A DNA stretch of 64,000 nt, taken from Mycobacterium haemophilum DSM 44634 (lineage in GTDB: Bacteria; Actinomycetota; Actinomycetes; Mycobacteriales; Mycobacteriaceae). Positions 24,417 to 33,296 of the stretch are shown here, in pieces (the first letter of the stretch is position 1; each line of letters begins with the position of its first letter). A program made the position numbers and the translations under genes. The stretch lies in assembly GCF_000340435.2 (NCBI RefSeq), contig NZ_CP011883.2:1-64000 (forward strand), given 5' to 3'. The notes under the pieces were generated by a model. It saw only the letters and a program-made list of their open reading frames with translations. It was not told where the DNA came from and made no database searches.

Positions 24417-25115
24417 ATGCGGATCCTGGTCGTCGACAACTACGACAGCTTTGTGTTCAACCTGGTCCAGTACCTCGGCCAGCTCGGAGTAGACGCCGAG
24501 GTGTGGCGCAACGACGATGCCCGACTATCCGACGAAGCCACCATCGCCGCACAGTTTGACGGCGTCTTGCTTAGCCCAGGTCCGGGCACCCCGGAACGTG
24601 CGGGCGCGTCGATCAATCTGGTCCGCGCGTGCGCCGCGGCGCACACCCCATTGCTAGGGGTCTGCCTGGGACACCAGGCTATCGGCGTCGCGTTCGGCGC
24701 CACCGTGGACCGCGCACCCGAGCTGTTGCACGGCAAGACCAGCAGCGTATTCCACATGAATGTCGGTGTGCTGCATGGGCTTCCGGATCCGTTCACGGCC
24801 ACCAGATATCACTCATTGACTATCCTGCCGGAGTCACTGCCGCCGGTATTGGAGGTCATCGCGCGCACGCGCAGCGGTGTGATCATGGCGGTGCGTCACA
24901 CCGAGTTGCCGATCCACGGTGTCCAGTTCCATCCGGAGTCGATCCTGACTGAGGGTGGGCACCGAATGCTGGCCAACTGGCTGGCCTATTGCGGATGGTC
25001 GCGCGACGATGCCCTGATCCGCCGACTCGAGAACGAGGTTGGCGCCGCGATCCATCCGCGTCTACCGGTGGCTGCGGAGCACACCGCCGCGGTTACTGCC
25101 CGAACTTCAGCGTGA
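24417..25115 (+). CDS. trpG: Glutamine amidotransferase of anthranilate/4-amino-4-deoxychorismate synthase
   Basis: The class-I glutamine amidotransferase supplies ammonia for p-aminobenzoate or anthranilate synthesis (folate and tryptophan pathways). The 232-residue protein has the nucleophile elbow GVCLGHQAIG, the oxyanion segment LLSPGPGTPE, and the His-Glu pair in HGVQFHPESILT. It has no partner synthase gene nearby. Since there is one such gene at this site in mycobacteria, the product probably serves both pathways (pabA function). Its 3' end overlaps that of pknB by 23 bases. Confidence 0.93.
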   Translation: MRILVVDNYDSFVFNLVQYLGQLGVDAEVWRNDDARLSDEATIAAQFDGVLLSPGPGTPERAGASINLVRACAAAHTPLLGVCLGHQAIGVAFGATVDRAPELLHGKTSSVFHMNVGVLHGLPDPFTATRYHSLTILPESLPPVLEVIARTRSGVIMAVRHTELPIHGVQFHPESILTEGGHRMLANWLAYCGWSRDDALIRRLENEVGAAIHPRLPVAAEHTAAVTARTSA

Positions 25116-26961
25116 TGATCCCGTCCCGGTTGACCCCGGCACCGGCCGGCGGGTTCTGATACGCCACCCGGTTGTGCTGGGAACCACCAGCATCCACATC
25201 GGGACCCTTGTCCAGCACCCCGGTCCAGCCCAGTGCGCGTAACCGCGGCTCGGCGTCGGCCCAGAACATGCCGGACAGGTCGGGCATCACGAATTGGTTG
25301 CCCTTGGACACCTGCAGTTCGATGACCGAGTCCACCGGTACCGCCGCGCCCTTGGGCGGATTGGTACCAATCACCTCACCGGCTGGACGGGGGCTATCCA
25401 CCGACGCTTGGCTGAACTTGGTGAAGCCGTAGACGTTGAGATTCTTCTGCGCGACCTCGACGGTCTGGCCCGCGACGTCAGGGATCTGCTTGGTCTCCGG
25501 CCCGGCGCCGACGATGATGGTGATGACGTTGGTGATCGCCGAGGTCTGGTTGGCGGGCGGGTTCGTCCCGATAACCTTGCCTAACAATTCCGGCGTCGAC
25601 GGTGAGTTCGCCTGTTTAAAGCTTTTGAATCCGGCGGCAGTCAGCTTCTTAACCGCGTCGGCGTAGTTGAGCGAGGAGACGTCTGGCACTTCGCGTTGCT
25701 CGGGTCCGGTGGAGACGTTAATCGTGATCTCGTCGCCCGCACCCACCGAGGCGTTAGCCCCGGGGTCGGTACTGATGACGTGGTCGGGCGGGATCGTCGA
25801 GTCCGGTTTCTGCAGGGTGCGAGTTTTGAAGCCCCGGTTTTGCAGTGCGGCGATGGCATCGGCGGACACTTGGCCGCGCACGTCGGGCACCTGGATGTCG
25901 CGGGTATTGCCGCCGAATGTATTGAAGGCGACGACGACGGCGATCGTCAGGATCGCCAGCACGGCGACCACGGCAACCCAGCGTCCAACCGAACCACCGC
26001 GCTCGGTCTCATCTAGAGGCTGGCGAGATAGCGCATCGGTGCGCGGACCACCGAAGTTTCCAGGCCCGGATGACAGCAGGGAGCTCCGTTCGGCGTCGGT
26101 GAGTACCTTGGGCGCCTCGGGTGGTTGACCGCTGTGCACCCGGATCAAGTCGGCGCGCATCTCCGCCGCGGTCTGATAGCGGTTTTCCGGGTTCTTGGCC
26201 AGTGCTTTGAGAACGACGGCGTCGAGGTCGGCGGAGATGCCCTCATGCCGCTGCGACGGTGGAATCGGGTCCTCGCGGACATGCTGGTAGGCCACCGAGA
26301 CCGGCGAATCACCGGTGAAAGGCGGTTCACCAGTGAGGATTTCGTAAAGCACACAACCCAACGAATAGACATCTGACCGAGCGTCGACGGAATCGCCGCG
26401 GGCCTGTTCGGGAGATAGATATTGGGCGGTCCCGATCACGGCTGCGGTCTGGGTGACGCTGGTGCTGTCGGCAATCGCGCGTGCGATACCAAAGTCCATC
26501 ACCTTTACCGCGTTGGTGGCGCTGATCATGATGTTGGCCGGTTTGACGTCGCGATGAATGATGCCGTTCTGATGGCTGAAGTTCAGCGCTTGGCAGGCGT
26601 CGGCGATGATCTCGATGGCCCGTTGGGGTGGCATTGGGCCATCGGCGTGCACGATATCGCGTAGCGTCGCGCCGTCGACGTACTCCATGACGATGTAGGG
26701 CAGCGGACCGGCGGGCGTTTCTGCCTCGCCGGTGTCGTAGACCGCCACGATGGATGGGTGGTTTAGCGCCGCGGCGTTTTGCGCTTCGCGTCGGAAGCGT
26801 AGGTAGAAGCTGGGATCGCGGGCCAGATCGGCACGCAGCACCTTGACCGCGACGTCGCGGTGCAAGCGGACGTCGCGGGCCAGGTGAACTTCCGACATAC
26901 CCCCAAAACCGAGGATGTCGCCCAGTTCGTAACGGTCAGACAAGTGTGGTGGGGTGGTCAT
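25093..26961 (-). CDS. pknB: Serine/threonine protein kinase PknB with PASTA domains
   Basis: PknB is the essential kinase that senses peptidoglycan fragments and controls cell-wall synthesis and division. The 622-residue protein has a kinase domain (1-280): glycine loop GFGGMSEVHLA, Lys in VAVKVLRADL, catalytic loop IIHRDVKPANIM, DFG and activation loop TQTAAVIGTAQYLSPEQARG with the two regulatory threonines. Then come a juxtamembrane linker, one helix (VAVVAVLAILTIAVVVAFN, about 330-350) and four extracellular PASTA repeats starting near 355, 425, 490 and 560. The start overlaps the pknA stop (ATGA), the last step of a tightly packed operon. Confidence 0.97.
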   Translation of the reverse strand: MTTPPHLSDRYELGDILGFGGMSEVHLARDVRLHRDVAVKVLRADLARDPSFYLRFRREAQNAAALNHPSIVAVYDTGEAETPAGPLPYIVMEYVDGATLRDIVHADGPMPPQRAIEIIADACQALNFSHQNGIIHRDVKPANIMISATNAVKVMDFGIARAIADSTSVTQTAAVIGTAQYLSPEQARGDSVDARSDVYSLGCVLYEILTGEPPFTGDSPVSVAYQHVREDPIPPSQRHEGISADLDAVVLKALAKNPENRYQTAAEMRADLIRVHSGQPPEAPKVLTDAERSSLLSSGPGNFGGPRTDALSRQPLDETERGGSVGRWVAVVAVLAILTIAVVVAFNTFGGNTRDIQVPDVRGQVSADAIAALQNRGFKTRTLQKPDSTIPPDHVISTDPGANASVGAGDEITINVSTGPEQREVPDVSSLNYADAVKKLTAAGFKSFKQANSPSTPELLGKVIGTNPPANQTSAITNVITIIVGAGPETKQIPDVAGQTVEVAQKNLNVYGFTKFSQASVDSPRPAGEVIGTNPPKGAAVPVDSVIELQVSKGNQFVMPDLSGMFWADAEPRLRALGWTGVLDKGPDVDAGGSQHNRVAYQNPPAGAGVNRDGIITLKFGQ

Positions 26962-28289
26962 TGTGGCGTCTCATGTCTGGCCGGCGACGGGCGGGATGTC
27001 AGTGGCACCAGCCAGCTGAGCTCGGGCGGCCTGCTTGGAAGTCCAGAATTACCTATTCCTCTGTGATCCGTCCAGTTGACGTGGTATTCGCGATAAGCAG
27101 CCGGAGAACCGCTCGGGGTTTTGGTGGCTGGTGGCGTCCCGGTGTCGGTAACGGTCGGAGCGGGTGGTTGCTGCTGTTCGTTTTCAGCGCGGGAGTTGAT
27201 CACGATCAGCACCGCGATGATAATCGCCAGCGCTCCGAGCGCCCCGGCGGCCCAGAGCAACGCGCGCTGGCCAGACGAGAACGTGCGCCGAGCCGGCAAT
27301 GGGCGGACACCGCCCGTAGATAGCCGGGCCGGCCGGGATCGGCGAGGCGCCGCAGTCTTGGCGCCGCCGGCAACGGTCCTGGCCTGGGTGCCCGACGGGA
27401 TGGCCGCCGGGGAGGCCCGACCGGCAGGTGGTGCTTGGCTGGGCCGCGGGGGCCGGCGGCCGGCTCGTACCGCGGCGACGGCGTCGGCGAACGATCCCCC
27501 ACTGCGGTAGCGCATGCCGGGGTTTTTGACCAGCGTGATCTCGATGAGTTCTCGCACATTGGGCGGTAGGTCAGCGGGCAGCGGCGGCGGGGGTTCCTTG
27601 ATGTGCTTCATCGCTACCGTCAGGGCGCCGTCGCCGGTGAACGGCCGCTTACCCGAAACCACTTCGTACCCAACAACTCCCAACGAGTAGACATCGCTGG
27701 CCGGAGTTGCGTCATGACCTAAGGCCTGTTCGGGGGCGATGTATTGCGCGGTGCCCATCACCATGCCGGTCTGGGTCACCGGCGCGGCGTCGACTGCTTT
27801 GGCGATACCGAAATCGGTGATTTTCACCTGGCCGGTGGGGGTGATCAAGATGTTGCCCGGTTTGACGTCGCGGTGGACCAGACCGGCGGCATGAGCAATT
27901 TGCAGGGCACGACCAGTCTGCTCCAGCATGTCCAGCGCATGCCGCAACGACAGCCGGCCGGTGCGTTTAAGTACCGAATTCAGCGGCTCGCCGTTGACCA
28001 GCTCCATCACCAAGTAGGCGGTGCGGCCCTCCCCGTCCATCTGGCTTTCGCCGTAGTCATGGACGCTGGCGATTCCGGGGTGGTTGAGCATTGCGGTGGT
28101 TCGTGCCTCAGCGCGGAACCGCTCGATGAACTCCGGGTCCGAGGAGAACTCCCCCTTGAGCACCTTGACCGCAACCCGCCGGCCCAGCCGGCTGTCCACC
28201 GCCTCCCAGACTTGGCCCATGCCACCGGTGGCGATGAGCCGTTGCAGGCGGTATCTCCCAGACAGCGTCACACCAACTCGCGGACTCAT
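26958..28289 (-). CDS. pknA: Serine/threonine protein kinase PknA
   Basis: PknA phosphorylates division and cell-wall proteins together with PknB. The 443-residue protein has a kinase domain with ATGGMGQVWEA, VAVKVLKGEF, LVHRDVKPGNIL, DFG and the activation loop VTQTGMVMGTAQYIAPEQAL. A Pro/Arg-rich linker, one transmembrane helix (ALLWAAGALGALAIIIAVLIVI, about 345-366) and a short extracellular tail follow. ATG 28289 is chosen because it overlaps the pbpA stop as ATGA and matches the M. tuberculosis N-terminus MSPRVGVTLSG; a longer open frame upstream overlaps pbpA. Confidence 0.97.
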   Translation of the reverse strand: MSPRVGVTLSGRYRLQRLIATGGMGQVWEAVDSRLGRRVAVKVLKGEFSSDPEFIERFRAEARTTAMLNHPGIASVHDYGESQMDGEGRTAYLVMELVNGEPLNSVLKRTGRLSLRHALDMLEQTGRALQIAHAAGLVHRDVKPGNILITPTGQVKITDFGIAKAVDAAPVTQTGMVMGTAQYIAPEQALGHDATPASDVYSLGVVGYEVVSGKRPFTGDGALTVAMKHIKEPPPPLPADLPPNVRELIEITLVKNPGMRYRSGGSFADAVAAVRAGRRPPRPSQAPPAGRASPAAIPSGTQARTVAGGAKTAAPRRSRPARLSTGGVRPLPARRTFSSGQRALLWAAGALGALAIIIAVLIVINSRAENEQQQPPAPTVTDTGTPPATKTPSGSPAAYREYHVNWTDHRGIGNSGLPSRPPELSWLVPLTSRPSPARHETPQ

Positions 28290-29791
28290 GGCCCCCCCTG
28301 CAGTGCGGCCTCGATCACGGCTCGTCCGATCGGTGCGGCCAGCGCACCCCCCGTCGCGGACAGTCCCCCGCCAGCGGGTGGTGCCCCCAGGTCGGCCCCT
28401 CCATTCTCTACCAGCACCGCTACGGCGACCTTCGGAGCCTGCGCGGGAGCGAAGGCGATATACCACGCGTGCGGCGGCGTGTGACGCGGGTCGGTGCCAT
28501 GCTCTGCGGTACCAGTCTTGGAAGCAATCTGCACGCCGGGAATGGCCCCTTTCTGTTGTGCGACCTTCTCGGCGCCGACCATCAGCTCTGTTAGCTTAGC
28601 GGCGACCTGCGGTGACACTGCGCGGCGCTGCTGATATGGGGCAGTGGTACGGATGTTGGCCAAGTCCGGCCCTTTGAGGCTATCGATCAGGTAGGGCTGC
28701 ATCGTCACCCCGGCATTGGCGATGGTCGCGGCGACTTGAGCGTTCTGCAGCGGCGTCAGCGCGACATCCTTTTGGCCGATGCTCGACATCCCCAGCGCGG
28801 CGGCGTCCGGGATTACCCCGACGGTCGATTCGGCGACCTGCAGCGGAATGACGTTGGGGGTGCTGTCCAGGCCGAAGGAATGCGCCACGCTCCGCAGCGC
28901 GTCGGCGCCGGTGAGCAGGCCCAGCTGGACGAACGCGGTGTTACACGACATGGCGAATGCCTGGCTCAGCGACACCGTCGGATCAGGGCCACAAGCAGCG
29001 CCGCCGTAGTTCTCCAAAGTAGCCGTGCTGTCGGGTAGCGGAATTGTGGGCGCCGCGGTCAACTGCTCGCTCACGGTGGCGCCGGCCTGCAGCGCCGCCG
29101 CGGTGGTGATCACCTTGAATGTGGAACCAGGCGGATAGGTCTCGGAGATGGCGCGGTTGACCAGGGGCGAGTTAGGGTCGTCGCGCAGGCGCTGCCAGGC
29201 CTGTGCTTGTTCCTCGGGATTGTGGGACGCCAGCAGGTTGGGGTCATACGACGGTGACGAGACCATCGCCAGAATCCTGCCGGTGGACGGTTCGAGGGCG
29301 ACCACAGCTCCCTTACATGGCGGTCCCCCGCAACCCTGCTGCATTGCATCCCATCCAGCCTGCTGGACACGTGGGTTGATCGTGGTATCGACATTGCCGC
29401 CGCGTGGATCGCGACCGGTGAAGAAGTCGGCCAACCGGCGCCCGAACAGCCGCTCGTCGGATCCATTCAACAGTGCGTCCTCGGCTCGCTCAAGGCCTGT
29501 GCTGGAGTAGCGCAGCGAATAGAAGCCGGTAATCGGTGCGTACACCGCAGGGTTGGGATACACCCGCAGGAAACGGAAGCGGTTGTCGGTCGCCACCGAA
29601 TAGGCCAGTAGCTGGCCGCTTGCGGTGATCTGGCCACGCTGACGTGAATACTCGTCGAGTAGGACCCGCTGGTTGCGGGGGTCGGCACGCAGCCCGTCGG
29701 CGGCGAACACCTGTGTGACCGTGGCGTTGAGCAGCAGGAGCACGATCAACGCCATCACGGTCACCGAGATTCGGCGGAGAGAGGCGTTCAT
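28286..29791 (-). CDS. pbpA: Class B penicillin-binding protein PbpA
   Basis: PbpA is a peptidoglycan transpeptidase of the division machinery and a substrate of PknB. The 501-residue protein has an N-terminal membrane anchor (ISVTVMALIVLLLLNATVTQVF, about 8-30), a dimerisation domain, and a transpeptidase domain with SxxK in PPGSTFKVIT, SxN in AMSCNTAF and KTG in ASKTGTAEHG. The start overlaps the rodA stop by four bases. Confidence 0.96.
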   Translation of the reverse strand: MNASLRRISVTVMALIVLLLLNATVTQVFAADGLRADPRNQRVLLDEYSRQRGQITASGQLLAYSVATDNRFRFLRVYPNPAVYAPITGFYSLRYSSTGLERAEDALLNGSDERLFGRRLADFFTGRDPRGGNVDTTINPRVQQAGWDAMQQGCGGPPCKGAVVALEPSTGRILAMVSSPSYDPNLLASHNPEEQAQAWQRLRDDPNSPLVNRAISETYPPGSTFKVITTAAALQAGATVSEQLTAAPTIPLPDSTATLENYGGAACGPDPTVSLSQAFAMSCNTAFVQLGLLTGADALRSVAHSFGLDSTPNVIPLQVAESTVGVIPDAAALGMSSIGQKDVALTPLQNAQVAATIANAGVTMQPYLIDSLKGPDLANIRTTAPYQQRRAVSPQVAAKLTELMVGAEKVAQQKGAIPGVQIASKTGTAEHGTDPRHTPPHAWYIAFAPAQAPKVAVAVLVENGGADLGAPPAGGGLSATGGALAAPIGRAVIEAALQGGP

Positions 29792-31197
29792 ACCTTTTCG
29801 ATCACCTCGGTACTCGCCGCCGCGATCGAGGACATGTTGCGTGGGCGGCTGCGTAACGGCCGTCGGGCGCTATGCGAGATGCGTGCCAAGATGGCCAGCA
29901 GCACGTAGTTCGCCAGCAGTGACGATCCGCCGTAGGACATCCACGGTGTGGTCAAACCGGTCAGTGGAATGAGCGTGGTCACGCCGCCCACGACAATGAA
30001 CAGTTGGATGGCCAGCGTCGATGCCAGGCCCGCGGCCAACAGTTTGCCGAAGCTGTCGCGTGTGGCGATCGCCGTGCGCAGGCCGCGGACGATGACAATC
30101 GTGTAGAGCATGAGAAGGGCAGCCAAGCCCACTAATCCAAGCTCTTCGCCGAACGCGGCGATAATGAAATCAGTTGAGGCCGCAGGCACGGTGTCAGGTT
30201 GACCGTTGCCCAAGCCGGTGCCGAAGATACCGCCAGTAGCGAAGCTAAAAAGCGACTGCACGATCTGATAGCCGCTGCCATCGGGATTGGTGAAGGGATC
30301 CCACCACACCTGCACGCGAACCCGGACGTGTTCGAAAATGAAGTACGCCACAACGCTTCCCGTAGTGAACAACACCAGGCCAAGGACGACCCAACTGAGA
30401 CGTTGAGTGGCGAGGTAAACCACCACCAGAAACGATGCGTAGAGCAGCAGCGAAGTGCCGAGGTCCTTTTCGAAGACCATCACACCCACTGAGATCACCC
30501 AGGCCGCCAACAACGGCGCGAGATCTCGTGGGCGGGGCAGGGTCATACCCATTAAATGCTTGCCGACGCTGGTGAACAGGCTACGTTTGGCGACCAGCAC
30601 CGCTGCGAAGAAGATCAGCAACAGAATCTTCGAAAATTCGGCGGGCTGAATCGAAAAACCCGGAAAGCGGATCCAGATCTTGGCACCGTTCTCCTCGGAC
30701 AGCTGTGCCGGCAGCAGTGCGGGAATCGCCAAGAAAACCAAACCCGTCAATCCAGATATGTAGCCGTAGCGTGCGAGCTGGCGATGGTCTTTTAACACGG
30801 TCACCACCAGCGCGAACGCGGCTACCCCGACCAGGGTCCACAGCATCTGTTGGGTCGCGCTGGGGTGACGTTGTCCGGTGACGTCGTTGTCGACAAGATC
30901 GAGTCGGTGGATCATCACCAGGCCAAGTCCGTTGAGCAAGGCCACTATTGGCAGTAGTAGCGGGTCGGTGTAGGGAGCGAAACGCCTTACGGCTAGATGC
31001 GCGGATGCGAACAATGACCAGAAGATCAGCCCGTAGCCGGCGAGGTCCCAACGAACGCCTCTCTCCTGGTTGGCTTCCACGATGGCCAACGCGGCGACGG
31101 TGATCACGGCGGCGAAGCCGAGCAGCAGCAGCTCAGCGTTGCGCCGCGTGGGCAACGGAGGCGTCACCGTGATCGCCGGTTGGAGTTGCGTTGTCAT
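29788..31197 (-). CDS. rodA: SEDS-family peptidoglycan glycosyltransferase RodA
   Basis: RodA polymerises lipid II into glycan strands in partnership with a class B PBP; the neighbour PbpA is the obvious partner. The 469-residue protein is almost entirely hydrophobic with about 12 transmembrane helices and the SEDS signatures IQPAEFSKILLL, TDFIIAAFGEELG and GLTTPWMSYGGSSLL. Four-base overlaps with pstP upstream and pbpA downstream indicate coupled translation. Confidence 0.96.
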   Translation of the reverse strand: MTTQLQPAITVTPPLPTRRNAELLLLGFAAVITVAALAIVEANQERGVRWDLAGYGLIFWSLFASAHLAVRRFAPYTDPLLLPIVALLNGLGLVMIHRLDLVDNDVTGQRHPSATQQMLWTLVGVAAFALVVTVLKDHRQLARYGYISGLTGLVFLAIPALLPAQLSEENGAKIWIRFPGFSIQPAEFSKILLLIFFAAVLVAKRSLFTSVGKHLMGMTLPRPRDLAPLLAAWVISVGVMVFEKDLGTSLLLYASFLVVVYLATQRLSWVVLGLVLFTTGSVVAYFIFEHVRVRVQVWWDPFTNPDGSGYQIVQSLFSFATGGIFGTGLGNGQPDTVPAASTDFIIAAFGEELGLVGLAALLMLYTIVIVRGLRTAIATRDSFGKLLAAGLASTLAIQLFIVVGGVTTLIPLTGLTTPWMSYGGSSLLANYVLLAILARISHSARRPLRSRPRNMSSIAAASTEVIEKV

Positions 31198-32711
31198 GCC
31201 ACCGCCCGGCAGTCGATGCCCGGCTGGGGTGGGGGTGGTGGAAGGGTGGTCACCGTCTGCGAGGTGCCCGCCGGCGCTGTCGGCCCGGTACTTGTGGGAC
31301 TTGTGCTGGTGGGTGCGGTGCCGCTGGAAGAGGTGGTCGTGGGTGGTGTGGTGGACGTTGGCGATGCTGCGCTGGTCGGCTGAGGTGTCCCGCTAATGGT
31401 GGGCATGGCTGGGGGTCCCGGTGGGGATGTCGCGCGAGGTGGCGGACAGGTCGGTAATAGGGAGTCGGCCAACAATTTTCGTAGCTGCGACTCGGCCTGA
31501 TCTAGGTTGCCTCCGGGCAGTCCAGCCTGAACCTGCGCCTGTCCGGAGGGGCGCAGATCCCGCAGAGTCATCACCTGGCAATTGAGGTGACCCCCTGTTT
31601 GGCCGTAACTAATCAGGGATAGCTCGTTGCGGGTGTTCAGACAGCCCACCAAATAGGGCTCGTACAAGGGCATTCCGAGCAGCGACCCTTGAATGCCCCG
31701 CACGATGGACACCTTGCCGCTGTATTCGGCGACGTAGTAGTTGTTCCGGATGACCCATCGCCCGATGGCCACGCCGGCGAATACGAGCAGCACTACCAGC
31801 GTGATTGCGACGGCTGTCTGGCGTTGCGACCAGCGCGGTCGATGTACTGTATCGATTTGCGGCACAACACGTTTGGTGATCTCTTTGCGTGGACCTATGG
31901 CTGAAGCGCGGCCGGCGGCGGTATTGGGCAGGGTCATCTGCTGGTCATCTTCGCCCGACACTGCGCCGGCCAGAATTGGTTGGGTCTGGCCGTATTCGTA
32001 GTCGACGACGTCAGCGACTACGACCGTTACATTGTCAGGGCCGCCACCGCGCAGCGCCAATTCGATGAGGCGGTAGGCACTCTCGGCGACGTCGGGGATC
32101 TGTAGCGCCTCGAGGATGGTCTCGTCGCTCACCGGATCGGATAATCCGTCCGAGCACAGCAGGTAACGATCACCGGCGCGCGCTTCTCGCATGGTGAGAG
32201 TGGGATCGACCTCGTGGCCGGTCAACGCCCGCATGATCAATGAGCGCTGTGGGTGGCTGTGCGCCTCCTCCGCGGTGATCCGACCTTCGTCGACCAAGGT
32301 TTGGACAAAGGTGTCGTCCTTGGTGATCTGGGTCAGCTCGCCGTCCCGCAGTAGGTAGCCGCGCGAGTCACCGATGTGCACCAGCCCGAGGCGGTTGCCC
32401 GCGAACAGGATTGCGGTGAGCGTGGTCCCCATGCCCTCGAGGTCGGGTTCCATCTCGACTTGCGCGGCGATGGCCGAGTTGCCGGCGCGCACCGCAGCCT
32501 CGAGCTTGCCCAGCAGGTCGCCCCCGGGCTCATCGTCGTCGAGATGGGCCAGTGCGGCGATCACCAATTGGGATGCCACCTCGCCGGCGGCGTGACCACC
32601 CATGCCGTCGGCGAGGGCGAGTAGGCGTGCGCCTGCGTAAACCGAGTCTTCGTTGTTGGCGCGTACCAGGCCGCGATCGCTGCGGGCCGCATATCGGAGG
32701 ACCAAGGTCAC
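31194..32711 (-). CDS. pstP: PP2C-type serine/threonine phosphatase PstP
   Basis: PstP reverses phosphorylation by PknA/PknB. The 505-residue protein has an N-terminal PP2C domain with metal-binding acidic residues in GLVRANNEDSVYAG, LLALADGMGGHAAGE, IGDSRGYLL and LLCSDGLSD. A linker, a transmembrane helix (VAITLVVLLVFAGVAIGRWVI, about 305-325), a compact extracellular segment and a long Pro/Thr/Ser-rich tail follow. Overlapping starts and stops tie it to rodA and fhaB. Confidence 0.96.
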   Translation of the reverse strand: MTLVLRYAARSDRGLVRANNEDSVYAGARLLALADGMGGHAAGEVASQLVIAALAHLDDDEPGGDLLGKLEAAVRAGNSAIAAQVEMEPDLEGMGTTLTAILFAGNRLGLVHIGDSRGYLLRDGELTQITKDDTFVQTLVDEGRITAEEAHSHPQRSLIMRALTGHEVDPTLTMREARAGDRYLLCSDGLSDPVSDETILEALQIPDVAESAYRLIELALRGGGPDNVTVVVADVVDYEYGQTQPILAGAVSGEDDQQMTLPNTAAGRASAIGPRKEITKRVVPQIDTVHRPRWSQRQTAVAITLVVLLVFAGVAIGRWVIRNNYYVAEYSGKVSIVRGIQGSLLGMPLYEPYLVGCLNTRNELSLISYGQTGGHLNCQVMTLRDLRPSGQAQVQAGLPGGNLDQAESQLRKLLADSLLPTCPPPRATSPPGPPAMPTISGTPQPTSAASPTSTTPPTTTSSSGTAPTSTSPTSTGPTAPAGTSQTVTTLPPPPPQPGIDCRAVA

Positions 32712-33175
32712 GGGCGCAACTCGATTGCCGTTTTGCCGATTCGAACCGGCGTTCCTAGTGGAACTCGTACCGCAGTCGTCACCTTCGCCCTGTCAAGGTA
32801 TGTACCGTTGGTCGATCCTAGATCCTCCACATACCATTCCGAACCGCGCTGAGATAGCCGGGCGTGCCGGGTCGACGCGTAGTCGTCGGTCAGCACCAAT
32901 GTGGAGTCATCGGCGCGACCGATCAGCACTGGTTGTCCGCTGAGGGTAATGCGGGCGCCGGTCAGCGACCCTTCGGTCACCACCAGGTAGCGCGCAGCGT
33001 GCCGGCGCTGACGCGAGGGCAGCAGCGTGCCGCGCAACGCCAAGCCGCGCCGGACCATGACGGCACCGGTCGGCGCATAGATATCGGTCTTCAAGATCCG
33101 CAGAACGGACCAGATGAATACCCATAGCAACATTAAAAATCCGGCACGCGTCAGTTGCAGTACTAGTCCCTGCAT
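32708..33175 (-). CDS. fhaB: FHA-domain protein FhaB (FipA)
   Basis: The FHA domain binds phosphothreonine on PknA/B substrates; FhaB links FtsZ and FtsQ in M. tuberculosis. The 155-residue protein has an N-terminal transmembrane helix (AGFLMLLWVFIWSVLRIL) and a C-terminal FHA domain: VLIGRADDSTLVL, YASTRHARLS, WYVEDLGSTNGTYLD. ATG 33175 matches the M. tuberculosis start MQGLVLQLTRAG; an upstream extension is open but not conserved-looking. Confidence 0.96.
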   Translation of the reverse strand: MQGLVLQLTRAGFLMLLWVFIWSVLRILKTDIYAPTGAVMVRRGLALRGTLLPSRQRRHAARYLVVTEGSLTGARITLSGQPVLIGRADDSTLVLTDDYASTRHARLSQRGSEWYVEDLGSTNGTYLDRAKVTTAVRVPLGTPVRIGKTAIELRP

Positions 33176-33296
33176 CCGGCGTCCTTTCCGTCCTGGCGCT
33201 GTACTCACGCACCCGTAACCGAGCACACAGCAACGTCACGATACTTGGACGGTGGTCGACGCGGGGTTAAGCACGGCAGTTTTGAGCCCAGTGGGC